Below are positions 1 through 7,183 of a stretch of 13,725 bases of DNA, piece by piece. Within the stretch, counting starts at the first letter, position 1. The number at the start of each line of letters is the position of its first letter. The DNA is from DAONLM01 sp035406685. Its GTDB lineage: Bacteria; Spirochaetota; GWE2-31-10; MWDO01. The stretch spans positions 1 through 13,725 of the forward strand of contig DAONLM010000065.1 of NCBI GenBank assembly GCA_035406685.1. The letters run 5' to 3'. The notes under the pieces are model-generated. The model was not told the DNA's origin. It worked only from the letters and a program-made list of their open reading frames with translations, and ran no database searches. A program made the translations under genes and the position numbers.

Positions 1-131
1 ACAAAAAATTATTTTCTATATATTAATCACAAAATTTTTGAGAAAATCCTTTACAGCTTTTAGAAAAAAAATAAAAAATTTTTGCCTAAAAATAAAATCG
101 CACCATTTTACTTTTTGTTCATAATATATTT

Positions 132-160
132 TTGACAAAATTTAAAAAATTGATTATATT
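132..160 (+). promoter_or_regulatory. Sigma-70-type promoter for the YigZ-family gene
   Basis: A perfect -35 box TTGACA (132-137) is followed after exactly 17 bases by TATATT (155-160). The ATG of the downstream gene begins only five bases after the -10 box and no Shine-Dalgarno sequence precedes it. The predicted transcription start would therefore fall at or just beside the start codon, giving a leaderless or nearly leaderless mRNA. The rest of 1-131 is AT-rich intergenic DNA in which I see no gene. Confidence 0.65.
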
Positions 161-165
161 TAATT

Positions 166-753
166 ATGTTTGAAATCCTAAAAGAGGCTGAATTTACTCT
201 TATAGAAAAAAAATCCAAATTTATATGTAGAATTTTCAAAATCGAGAATGAGGAGGAAGCAAAAAAGAAGATAAAAAGTATTGTTGAATTAGAAAGAGGA
301 GCTACTCATAATTGTTATGCTTATCGAATATATAATAAAAATGGTGTTATAGAGAGAAAGAATGATGATGGTGAACCAGCAGGGACTGCTGGTAATCCAA
401 TGCTTTCAGTATTATCTTATGAGAATCTTATTAATCTAATTGCTATTACCACAAGATATTTTGGTGGGATAAAATTAGGCGCTTCTGGGCTTGTTAATGC
501 TTATAAAAAGAGTGTTATTGAAACAGTTAAAATTTGCGGTAAAAAAGAATTTGTCATAAAAGATATTTATTATTTAAGATTTTATATAAATAATGTAAAA
601 ATTATTGATAATCTATTAAAAATTAATGATATAGAGATAATTGAGAGAAAATTTTCAGGTAAAGAGGTAGAATATATTATTAAAATGCCAGAGGTTAAAA
701 TAGATATTTTTAAAAATAATCAGTTATTTCTTGAATTTAAGAACATACAATAA
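166..753 (+). CDS. yigZ: YigZ/IMPACT family (UPF0029) protein
   Basis: This 195-residue protein has the full two-domain YigZ architecture. The N-terminal UPF0029/IMPACT domain shows THNCYAYRI (47-55), NDDGEPAGTAGNPML (66-80) and TTRYFGGIKLGASGLVNAY (95-113), the family's signature motifs; the remainder (about 130-195) matches the DUF1949-type C-terminal ferredoxin-like domain in length and position. The biochemical role is poorly defined. Eukaryotic IMPACT modulates Gcn2 signalling through GCN1, and bacterial members have been proposed to bind nucleic acid, so I give no reaction. Length is normal for the family. The gene stands alone behind its own promoter, 79 nt before the next gene, and has no visible ribosome binding site. 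Family assignment is secure; the cellular job is not. Confidence 0.93.
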   Translation: MFEILKEAEFTLIEKKSKFICRIFKIENEEEAKKKIKSIVELERGATHNCYAYRIYNKNGVIERKNDDGEPAGTAGNPMLSVLSYENLINLIAITTRYFGGIKLGASGLVNAYKKSVIETVKICGKKEFVIKDIYYLRFYINNVKIIDNLLKINDIEIIERKFSGKEVEYIIKMPEVKIDIFKNNQLFLEFKNIQ

Positions 754-832
754 TTTATGTAAAATTTTTGTAATTTTTAAGAATGTCTATTAATAGTGAA
801 TTAAATATTTTTAATAAAAGTGAGGTTTAATT

Positions 833-1762
833 ATGGAAAAAAAATCAAAAATATTTGTGGCAGGTCATAGGGGACTTGTGGGGTCTGCGATTGTTAGAAA
901 ATTACAACAAGAGGGATACAATAATTTAATCTTGAGGACAAGAGAGGAACTGGATCTTACAAATTTTAATGCAGTCTCTGAGTTTTTTAAAAAAGAAAAG
1001 CCAGAATATGTATTTCTTGCTGCTGCAAAGGTTGGTGGTATATTGGCAAATAGCACAAAAAAGGCTGAGTTTATTTACGAAAACCTTCAGATTCAGAATA
1101 ATGTGATTCATAATGCCTATCTCAATAATGTAAAAAAATTGCTTTTTTTAGGCAGCTCTTGCATTTATCCTAAAATGTGTCCTCAACCTATTAAGGAAGA
1201 GTACCTTTTATCTGGCTATCTTGAGCCTACAAATGATGCCTATGCTATTGCAAAAATTGCTGGTTTAATTATGTGTAGATCCTATAATGAGCAATATGGA
1301 GCCAATTTTATAAGTGCAATGCCAACAAATTTATATGGTTATAACGATAATTTTGACTTGAATAGTTCTCATGTTCTTCCTGCTCTAATAAGAAAATTTC
1401 ATGAGGCAAAAGTTGAGAATAAAAAAGAGGTTATTGTATGGGGAACTGGCTCTCCTTTAAGAGAATTTCTATTTGTGGATGATTTAGCAGATGCTCTTTT
1501 ATTTTTAATGAATAATTATAACGAAAATATCCACATAAATGTAGGAACCGGGGAAGATATATCAATAAAAGATTTAGCATTTTTAATAAAAGAGGTAGTT
1601 GGATTTAATGGTCAAATTACATTTGATACATCAAAACCAGATGGTACTCCAAGAAAATTACTCGATGTATCAAGAATAAATAAATTAGGCTGGAAGGCAA
1701 AGACATCTTTAAAAGATGGCATAAAATTAACTTATGAGTGGTATCTTAAAAATAAAACATAA
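833..1762 (+). CDS. fcl: GDP-L-fucose synthase
   Basis: This 309-residue cytosolic short-chain dehydrogenase/reductase should convert GDP-4-keto-6-deoxy-D-mannose to GDP-L-fucose with NADPH (3,5-epimerisation followed by 4-reduction), supplying fucose for surface polysaccharide. Visible motifs are the Rossmann glycine motif GHRGLVGSA (11-19), LAAAKVGGI (62-70), and GSSCIYPK (107-114) with the predicted catalytic Ser108 and Cys110. Y137 and K141 form the YxxxK pair in NDAYAIAK, and His180 lies in HVLPALIRKFH; these correspond to S107, C109, Y136, K140 and H179 of the E. coli enzyme. The start is supported by GTGAGG at 820-825, seven bases upstream. The usual partner, GDP-mannose 4,6-dehydratase (gmd), is not in the window. 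The gene ends 21 nt before exbB, so it may share a transcript with the Ton operon. Confidence 0.95.
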   Translation: MEKKSKIFVAGHRGLVGSAIVRKLQQEGYNNLILRTREELDLTNFNAVSEFFKKEKPEYVFLAAAKVGGILANSTKKAEFIYENLQIQNNVIHNAYLNNVKKLLFLGSSCIYPKMCPQPIKEEYLLSGYLEPTNDAYAIAKIAGLIMCRSYNEQYGANFISAMPTNLYGYNDNFDLNSSHVLPALIRKFHEAKVENKKEVIVWGTGSPLREFLFVDDLADALLFLMNNYNENIHINVGTGEDISIKDLAFLIKEVVGFNGQITFDTSKPDGTPRKLLDVSRINKLGWKAKTSLKDGIKLTYEWYLKNKT

Positions 1763-1783
1763 AATTAGATTTAAGGAGAGAAA

Positions 1784-2419
1784 ATGGATAAATCAATTAC
1801 TTTAATTCAGTTTTTTAAACTCGGTGGGTGGGCAATGTGGCCCTTATTGATATTCTCTATTGCAACAATTAGCCTTATTCTTGAAAGACTGATCTATATA
1901 TTAATCCATAATTTAAAAGTGGATGATATAGCAGCCAGTGTTCTTCAAAAACTAAGAGAAAATGATATTGAAGGGGCAAAAGAGATATGTAAGAAAAGTA
2001 AAAAAAATAAAATAGCATCTATAATACTGTTAAGAGGTCTTGAGATGTCGCATTTAGGTGAACATAGAATGGAGAATATTATTGCAACAGAGGCTGCAAA
2101 AAAGATAAATGATCTTGAAAGAGGCTTTAATTTTTTAATTGCTTTAGGCTCACTTTCCCCTATTACTGGATTTTTGGGAACAGTTTCAGGGATGATAACT
2201 GCCTTTAGAGATATAGCAAATGCTGCTGATGTTAATGCTCAACTTGTTGCTAATGGTATATTTGAGGCTCTTATCACAACTGCTTATGGATTAATTATAG
2301 CAATTGTTGCAATTGCTGGCTATAATATATTCTCTCATATTGTGGATAATTTTACAAAAGACATAGAACTTGCTGGAAGCGAGATTGTTACTGCTATTAT
2401 AAGTCAAGAGAAAAAGTAG
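1784..2419 (+). CDS. exbB: ExbB/TolQ-family proton channel subunit
   Basis: This 211-residue inner-membrane protein belongs to the MotA/TolQ/ExbB family. Hydrophobic segments lie at about 14-39, 116-138 and 160-185, with a cytoplasmic loop between the first two, as in ExbB. The family signature is visible as SPITGFLGTVSGMITAF (125-141) at the second helix and EALITTAYGL (161-170) at the third. With ExbD it forms the pore through which proton flow drives TonB (or Tol-Pal). The start follows AAGGAG seven to eight bases upstream. It is the first gene of a cluster exbB-exbD-exbD-tonB with junctions of 0-2 nt; the tonB at the end argues for Ton rather than Tol function. It could also be co-transcribed from upstream of fcl. 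Confidence 0.92.
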   Translation: MDKSITLIQFFKLGGWAMWPLLIFSIATISLILERLIYILIHNLKVDDIAASVLQKLRENDIEGAKEICKKSKKNKIASIILLRGLEMSHLGEHRMENIIATEAAKKINDLERGFNFLIALGSLSPITGFLGTVSGMITAFRDIANAADVNAQLVANGIFEALITTAYGLIIAIVAIAGYNIFSHIVDNFTKDIELAGSEIVTAIISQEKK

Positions 2420-2420
2420 T

Positions 2421-2831
2421 ATGAAGATAAAAAGAAAGAATAGAAATATTTTTGACATTGCTGACTCAGGTTCAATGAGTGATCTTGCTTTTTTGCTTAT
2501 AATATTCTTTATAGTAATCGCAATTTTTAATATAAATAAGGGATTTATCTTAGGATTACCACAAAAAAATTCCACAAAAATTGTTAATATAAAAGATATA
2601 ATCAAAATTAATATTAAAGAGAATGGGGATATCTTCTATAATAAAGAAAAAGTTACAATAGATGATATAGAAAAAAATATCAAAGAGGATTTAGATAATA
2701 ATCCTAATCTTACTGTTTTATTGAAAATTGAAGAAAATGTAAAGTATCAGAATGTTGTCAATATAATAGAAATAGTAAGAAAATTAAATGTGGAAAATTT
2801 TTCTTTTAGTATTATGAAGGATGGTGAATAA
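2421..2831 (+). CDS. exbD: ExbD/TolR-family protein (first copy)
   Basis: This 136-residue protein has the ExbD plan: a short basic cytoplasmic N-terminus (1-15), one transmembrane helix (about 18-37) and a periplasmic domain (about 45-136). The essential membrane aspartate, equivalent to Asp25 of E. coli ExbD, is D21 in SMSDLAFLLIIFF. The periplasmic part shows the usual ExbD features: a beta stretch, NGDIFYNKEKV, and a C-terminal helix-strand region (VKYQNVVNIIEIVRKL). The start lies one base after the exbB stop. The next gene is a second, diverged ExbD, so the complex may contain two different ExbD chains. Assignment as ExbD rather than TolR rests on the neighbouring tonB gene. Confidence 0.88.
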   Translation: MKIKRKNRNIFDIADSGSMSDLAFLLIIFFIVIAIFNINKGFILGLPQKNSTKIVNIKDIIKINIKENGDIFYNKEKVTIDDIEKNIKEDLDNNPNLTVLLKIEENVKYQNVVNIIEIVRKLNVENFSFSIMKDGE

Positions 2832-2833
2832 AA

Positions 2834-3235
2834 ATGAAAATAGAGAGACATAAAAGAAAGATAATAACAATACCAATAAGCTCAATGTCAGATATTGCAT
2901 TTTTATTATTGATATTTATTATGCTTATATCATTAATCAATTATAAAAAGGTAATAAAAATAGATTATCCTGAGGCTAATTACAAAGAGGTCACACAGGC
3001 AGATAGCAATCTTGAAATATGGATAGATATGAATGGCACAGTTTATTATAAAGGTAATATAGTAGATTTAAAGTCCTTAGAAAACATTATAGTTGATACC
3101 GTCGTAAAAAAGCCAGATACAAGAATCCATATAATTGCTGATAAGAATACACCTTATAAGAATGTGGATAAAGTTGTTGAGATTTTAAAATTACTTCAGC
3201 ATAGAGTTGTATCATTTGTTGTTAAGGGTGATTAG
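2834..3235 (+). CDS. exbD: ExbD/TolR-family protein (second copy)
   Basis: This 133-residue protein is a second ExbD-family subunit, beginning two bases after the first copy ends. It has a basic N-terminus, one transmembrane helix (about 17-36) with the conserved proton-path aspartate D20 in SSMSDIAFLLLIF, and a periplasmic domain. The two copies share the same layout, including the SMSD-AFLL core, but are clearly diverged elsewhere, so this is an old duplication rather than a recent one. Tandem exbD genes are common in several Gram-negative phyla outside the enterobacteria. The stop codon is directly followed by the tonB ATG with no gap, suggesting translational coupling. Confidence 0.88.
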   Translation: MKIERHKRKIITIPISSMSDIAFLLLIFIMLISLINYKKVIKIDYPEANYKEVTQADSNLEIWIDMNGTVYYKGNIVDLKSLENIIVDTVVKKPDTRIHIIADKNTPYKNVDKVVEILKLLQHRVVSFVVKGD

Positions 3236-3847
3236 ATGAAATATTATATTGATAATGAATCACAGTTAGTATCATTTTTAAGAAAACATCTTATAAAAAT
3301 AATAGTAACGATAGTTTGTATACTCTATCTATGTTTATTTCTAACTATAACAATAACTCTTGGCGAAAAAGAAAAGAGAAAAGATAATAGTATATTTAAG
3401 ATTGTGGATGTTAAAGAATTTACCCCCCCTGAAATTGAAAAAAAAGAAGAAATTAAAAAAGAGGATGTTATTGAGATAAACAGACAGGAATCAATAACAG
3501 AAAATGTAGTTGAAACAGATAAAAAAATTGTTGAAGTGGATATTGATTATCTACCACAACACAAGATTTCAAAATTACCAGAACTACCAGCAGAGGAGAT
3601 TAAATCTCGAATAGTTTATCCACCTCTTGCAAATAAACAGGGGATAGAAGGAATTGTTTATCTTGAACTTTTTATTGATCAGAATGGTATTATAAGAAAG
3701 ATAGAGGTATTAAAGGATCCTGGTTATGGATTTGCTGAGGCTGCTATTAAGGCTTTGCAAAATATAAAATGTAAACCTGCTGAAGCAAATGGAATTCCTG
3801 TTGCAGTGAGATATAGATATCCTATAAGATTTACTTTGAAAAAGTGA
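3236..3847 (+). CDS. tonB: TonB-family energy transducer
   Basis: This 203-residue protein is anchored by one N-terminal transmembrane helix (about 20-42) and ends in a TonB C-terminal domain (about 120-203). Diagnostic segments of that domain are IVYPPLANKQGIEG (126-139), VYLELFIDQNGII (141-153), an AAIKALQ helix (169-175) and KCKPAEANGIPVAVRYRYPIRF (179-199, read as the usual P-x-x-x-G-x-P-V strand region). It would carry energy from ExbB/ExbD to outer-membrane receptors. The periplasmic linker (about 62-110) is rich in Glu and Lys (EIEKKEEIKKED) and has few prolines, unlike the Pro-Glu/Pro-Lys linker of enteric TonB. The start abuts the exbD stop. No TonB-dependent receptor lies in the window, so the transported substrate cannot be inferred. 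Confidence 0.9.
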   Translation: MKYYIDNESQLVSFLRKHLIKIIVTIVCILYLCLFLTITITLGEKEKRKDNSIFKIVDVKEFTPPEIEKKEEIKKEDVIEINRQESITENVVETDKKIVEVDIDYLPQHKISKLPELPAEEIKSRIVYPPLANKQGIEGIVYLELFIDQNGIIRKIEVLKDPGYGFAEAAIKALQNIKCKPAEANGIPVAVRYRYPIRFTLKK

Positions 3848-3856
3848 TCTATTTAG

Positions 3857-3871
3857 AAGGGGGATATCTGT
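3857..3871 (+). repeat. AGGGGGATATCTGT repeat, copy 1
   Basis: The sequence AAGGGGGATATCTGT starts ten bases after the tonB stop. The same 14-base core recurs exactly at 3950-3963, and its first 12 bases recur at 7850-7861. A small perfect hairpin (TTTACT, loop AAA, AGTAAA; 3871-3885) follows directly. The five-G run stands out in DNA this AT-rich. The purine-rich start looks like a ribosome binding site, but no start codon follows at a useful distance. Function is unknown. Confidence 0.6.
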
Positions 3872-3949
3872 TTACTAAAAGTAAAATTTCACATATTGAT
3901 ATAGAATAACATATTTATATAAGATAGAGAGGATATACTTTTAACTTAC

Positions 3950-3963
3950 AGGGGGATATCTGT
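3950..3963 (+). repeat. AGGGGGATATCTGT repeat, copy 2
   Basis: This is an exact 14-base copy of the sequence at 3858-3871, 92 bases downstream in the same orientation, in the 180-nt spacer between tonB and the histidine kinase gene. It is 64 bases upstream of the kinase start. Between the copies is a weaker related string, GAGGATATAC, at about 3929-3938. Apart from these repeats and short AT hairpins I see no gene in 3848-4027. Confidence 0.6.
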
Positions 3964-4027
3964 CTTTTTAAGAAGTTATTTCTAAAAAAATAATTATTAT
4001 TTTTTATATATCCGAAAAATATATTAT

Positions 4028-5605
4028 ATGAATATTTGCGAGAATGAAAATACAATAACTTTTGAACTAGATAACTCTGGAAAGATATTATCAATATCAG
4101 AAAATATAGAAAAAATAACAGGATATTTAATAAATTCTTTAAAAGAAAGATTTTTATGGAGTATCTTTTTAGAAGATAATAAAATAGATTTTGAAAGATT
4201 TAAGGATTATTTTTGTAAAAAAAAAGAATTTATTATTAGAGATATCTATTCTGAAGATAGATATCTTAAACCAGTGGCATATTTTAGGAATAATGAAAAT
4301 TTTATTTTTGTTTTTTATAATATTACAGAATTTAAAAAAGAAAATGAAAAATTAAAAGAAGAAATCAGAATTAAAACAGAAGAACTTACCACTATTAATA
4401 ATGAGCTTTTAGAAATAAATAGTTTATTAATTAAAGAAATATATGACAGAAAAAAAATTGAGGAAAGGCTCTCTTATAATTACTCTTTACTCGATAGTGT
4501 TAATGATGCAATAATAGCCACTTCCAATGATAAACATAGGACAATTGTCCTATGGAATAAGGGAGCAGAATTAATCTTTGGTTTCAAAAAAGAAGAGGTT
4601 ATTAATAAACCTTTTGATAATGTGTTACAATTTCAGTTTCAAAAAGATGAAGATAGAAATAAATTTTTAAAAGAGGAGTTTAAAGGAGAGTTAATATATT
4701 TAAAAAATGATAGCAGGATATTTTTAGATGCAAATATAATATCAATAAAAGATAAAAAAAATATTATAACTGAATGGATAGGAGTTTATAGAAATATTAC
4801 TTATAAAAAAGAGTTTGAAATAAAAGAGAAAGAGAGAGAGGAGCAGCTAATCAAATCAGAAAAATTGGCTTCTCTTGGCATCCTTATATCTGGCATTGCA
4901 CATGAGATTAATAATCCAAATAATTATGTTATGCTGAATTCTAAGATGCTAAAAAAATTTTGTGATGAGATCACCCCTATTCTTGATCGCTATTTTAGTA
5001 AAAAGAGGGATTCCACTTTACTTAATATGAGTTATAATGAGGCAAAAAATAATCTAAAAGATCTTATTTCTGGCCTTATAGATGGCTCTACAAGGATTAA
5101 AAATATAGTTCAAAGTTTAAAAGAGTTTATTCAACCGGATCAGGGGGTCTGGGATCAGGAGATAGATGTAAATAATGCGGTAAAAAGTTCAATAATAATC
5201 TTAAATAACTTAATAAAAAAGTCAACAAATAATTTTTTTGTAGAATATGATTATTCTATACCTAAGATAAAAGGAAATTTACAACAATTGGAGCAGGTAA
5301 TAATAAATTTATTAGTAAATGCCTGCCAATCTCTTACATCAAAAGATAAGATGATATCTGTATTCACGAATTTTAATAAAAATTCAAATTGCATTAATAT
5401 TACAATAAAAGATGAAGGTAAAGGAATTCCTCAAAATATACTTTCAAAAATAATAGAACCTTTTTTTACCACAAAATATGATGAAGGCGGCACTGGACTT
5501 GGATTGTCAATTTCTTATAATATTATAAGAAAATTTAATGGTAATATATCTTTTTCTTCTGAATTAAATAAAGGGACAACTGTAATTGTTACTATTCCTG
5601 TTTGA
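4028..5605 (+). CDS. PAS-domain sensor histidine kinase
   Basis: This 525-residue kinase has no clear transmembrane segment and is probably cytoplasmic. Order of parts: a PAS-like region (about 7-101), a charged coiled coil (about 102-147), a second PAS domain (about 152-262, containing SVNDAIIATS and LWNKGAELIFGF), then a HisKA-type dimerisation domain with H-box GIAHEINNPNNYV, phosphoacceptor His292. The ATPase domain has the N box LLVNACQSL (Asn431), G1 DEGKGI (462-467), PFFTTK (478-483) and G2 GGTGLGLS (487-494), so every catalytic motif is present. It resembles the HEINNPN subgroup of kinases. No response regulator is adjacent, so it is an orphan. No Shine-Dalgarno precedes the ATG; the upstream bases are only A/T and a TATATT string ends two bases before it. 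The signal is unknown. Confidence 0.9.
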   Translation: MNICENENTITFELDNSGKILSISENIEKITGYLINSLKERFLWSIFLEDNKIDFERFKDYFCKKKEFIIRDIYSEDRYLKPVAYFRNNENFIFVFYNITEFKKENEKLKEEIRIKTEELTTINNELLEINSLLIKEIYDRKKIEERLSYNYSLLDSVNDAIIATSNDKHRTIVLWNKGAELIFGFKKEEVINKPFDNVLQFQFQKDEDRNKFLKEEFKGELIYLKNDSRIFLDANIISIKDKKNIITEWIGVYRNITYKKEFEIKEKEREEQLIKSEKLASLGILISGIAHEINNPNNYVMLNSKMLKKFCDEITPILDRYFSKKRDSTLLNMSYNEAKNNLKDLISGLIDGSTRIKNIVQSLKEFIQPDQGVWDQEIDVNNAVKSSIIILNNLIKKSTNNFFVEYDYSIPKIKGNLQQLEQVIINLLVNACQSLTSKDKMISVFTNFNKNSNCINITIKDEGKGIPQNILSKIIEPFFTTKYDEGGTGLGLSISYNIIRKFNGNISFSSELNKGTTVIVTIPV

Positions 5606-5647
5606 GATTTTATATATATTTTTGTTTTTTTATTTTTTTATAAATTT

Positions 5648-5672
5648 TCAATAAAAATTATTTTTTTATTGA
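5648..5672 (+). repeat. Perfect 10-bp AT-rich inverted repeat
   Basis: TCAATAAAAA (5648-5657) and TTTTTATTGA (5663-5672) form a perfect inverted repeat around a five-base loop, 42 bases after the kinase stop. It is followed by T-rich sequence and could serve as a weak terminator between the kinase and the PilZ gene. In DNA this AT-rich such repeats also arise by chance. Confidence 0.35.
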
Positions 5673-5739
5673 TATTATTTGAATAATATTATATATATTT
5701 ATTTAGAATATTTTTATTTTTTATAATGAGGTGTTATAT

Positions 5740-6093
5740 ATGGAAAATAAAAAAGAAAAAAGACTTCATGAAAGAATAGAGTCAAAATTGCCGATTATAT
5801 TTACCTTTGACGATCCAAGAACAAATAAAAGAATCGAGAGCGGTAAGTTGACTCTTAATATCAGTAAAGGGGGGCTATTTTTTGAAAGTAAAAACAAATT
5901 TGAAGTTGGCGATATTATGTCTTTAAAAATGAATGTTATAAAAGATATTATTAACTGTAAAGGGAAAGTTGTCAGAATTGAAGAGGAAGAAAAAGATAAT
6001 AAAATCACCTATAAAGTTGGCATCGAATTATTGGATATTTCTGATACAGATAGAAACAAAATCGAAGAGTATGCTAAAAATCAACCTATTTAA
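5740..6093 (+). CDS. PilZ-domain protein (c-di-GMP receptor candidate)
   Basis: This small single-domain cytoplasmic protein of 117 residues matches PilZ, the cyclic-di-GMP receptor fold. Both binding motifs are visible: RxxxR as R8-x3-R12 (KRLHERIE) and the (D/N)xSxxG motif as N40, S42 and G45 in NISKGG. The remaining beta-rich part (VGDIMSLKMNV, CKGKVVRIEE, YKVGIELLDIS) fits the PilZ barrel. I place the start at ATG 5740 because GAGGTG at 5728-5733 is spaced correctly for it. A GTG at 5731 lies inside that ribosome binding site and would add only three residues. With motifs intact it should bind c-di-GMP and act on a partner not encoded here; the HD-GYP gene 2.7 kb away is a plausible antagonist. 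Confidence 0.9.
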   Translation: MENKKEKRLHERIESKLPIIFTFDDPRTNKRIESGKLTLNISKGGLFFESKNKFEVGDIMSLKMNVIKDIINCKGKVVRIEEEEKDNKITYKVGIELLDISDTDRNKIEEYAKNQPI

Positions 6094-6168
6094 TTTATTT
6101 TAGATTTAGAAAATGACATAAATTAAATACTGCTATTCCATCTTCAAATATCAATTATCCTCTATTGG

Positions 6169-7068
6169 TCAACCTCGAAAAAGCCATTTTATAAAGCTTT
6201 TTATCGGATTTTCGCCAAATTTTTTGCTATAAGATTTTACTGCTTCTGATATGGGGGCATTACTATCATATTTTTTCTTTAATTCGTCCCAATATTTTAT
6301 TATCCAGACATAAAGATCAGCACTCGTTCTTCCCGGAAATCTAATAAGGATATTTTTATCTTCAATCTCCTTAATTATAGGCATGAAGAGATTGTCATAC
6401 CAGCTAATCATTGCCTCATGAAAACTAACATTCTCTTTTCTCTCTATTCCTAAAAAATATTGATGCCCCTGTATATGAATCATTAATTCATCGAATCTAC
6501 CCGGTGAACTAAAATTAATCATTGATACATCTCTTTCCTTATCAAGTCCAGTAATTTTTAAAAAATTTTCTCTTTCATGTTTTATTATTAACTTCTCTAA
6601 ATCTTCTTTTGTAACAGAAGAATCTAAAACAATATCTGTTTGAATTTCTATCACCTCGGCATCAATAAACTCTTTTCCCTGTCTTCTGGCAACAGACACT
6701 CTATGATTTCCATCTCTTACAAAATAGACCTTTCCTATCTGATATAATTGAATGGGTGGAAGTATTATATCTTTATAATGTGCTTCGTCAATTCTTGTCC
6801 ATCTATCTTTTAAATTTCTTTTTTCTGGTAAAAATTCTCTTGTAAAATCGTTATATCTCCCTTCACTACCAACTATATCATCTATTGCCACAAATTGCAT
6901 ACCCTTGTAGCACTCATTTTTTACTTTAATATATTTTATCACATCATTAAACGACAGTAAGTCATTCTCTTTTCCCTTTATCTTTGAGATTATATTTTTA
7001 AAGAGTGCTTCAAAATATGCTTTATCAAAATCATTTTTAGTTTTCTCTTTAATCATTAAGTCAGCCAT
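6169..7068 (-). CDS. ParB/sulfiredoxin-like fold protein of unknown role
   Basis: This is a 299-residue cytosolic protein. Residues about 58-135 resemble a ParB/sulfiredoxin-type nucleotide-binding domain: the hallmark is VRDGNHRVSVARRQG (117-131), preceded by ILPPIQLYQIGKVYF (101-116) as in ParB N-terminal domains. No helix-turn-helix or partition partner (parA) is seen, so a chromosome-segregation role is not supported. The C-terminal 150 residues (with FSSPGRFDELMIHIQGHQYF and SWYDNLFMPII) match a helical extension I recall from DUF4032-like or 'ParB-like nuclease' hypothetical proteins. The predicted ATG has its AAAGGAG about 14 bases upstream, wider than usual, and no in-frame alternative lies closer. 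It is last in the minus-strand cluster, 115 nt after the metallophosphoesterase gene. Confidence 0.65.
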   Translation of the reverse strand: MADLMIKEKTKNDFDKAYFEALFKNIISKIKGKENDLLSFNDVIKYIKVKNECYKGMQFVAIDDIVGSEGRYNDFTREFLPEKRNLKDRWTRIDEAHYKDIILPPIQLYQIGKVYFVRDGNHRVSVARRQGKEFIDAEVIEIQTDIVLDSSVTKEDLEKLIIKHERENFLKITGLDKERDVSMINFSSPGRFDELMIHIQGHQYFLGIERKENVSFHEAMISWYDNLFMPIIKEIEDKNILIRFPGRTSADLYVWIIKYWDELKKKYDSNAPISEAVKSYSKKFGENPIKSFIKWLFRG

Positions 7069-7106
7069 ATTTCTAAAAGAAACTCCTTTTTTTAAACTTA
7101 AAAATA

Positions 7107-7118
7107 GGCAATATTGCC
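7107..7118. repeat. GGCAATATTGCC palindrome upstream of the ParB-like gene
   Basis: A perfect 12-base palindrome with GC-rich ends lies 39 bases upstream of the start of the minus-strand gene ending at 6169. Its placement in a short spacer and its G/C bases in AT-rich surroundings fit an operator for a dimeric regulator, but no regulator can be named. Confidence 0.35.
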
Positions 7119-7140
7119 AATATTTTATTTAAATAATAAA

Positions 7141-7180
7141 TGTTTTTATTTAAAAAATAATAAATTTTATATAAAATTTA
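7141..7180 (-). terminator. Possible terminator after the metallophosphoesterase gene
   Basis: Bases 7161-7180 form a perfect 20-base palindrome (ten-base arms TAAATTTTAT/ATAAAATTTA) three bases beyond the end of the minus-strand gene at 7184. On that strand it is followed by TTATTTTTTAAAT, so the transcript would form an AU hairpin then a U-rich run. The stem has no G-C pairs, so efficiency is doubtful. Confidence 0.4.
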
Positions 7181-7183
7181 CAT

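Noticed and set aside
3857..3963. CRISPR array
   Set aside because: Only two repeat copies of 14 bases are present here, 92 bases apart, with no cas genes; this is not array structure.
5731..5739. GTG start for the PilZ protein
   Set aside because: The GTG overlaps the likely Shine-Dalgarno GAGGTG, which is spaced correctly for ATG 5740.
6094..6168. Bidirectional terminator between the convergent PilZ and ParB-like genes
   Set aside because: No convincing hairpin with a T run was found in these 75 bases.
6169..7068. Chromosome-partitioning ParB
   Set aside because: Only the ParB-like box is present; no helix-turn-helix, no parA neighbour and no parS-like sites were seen.
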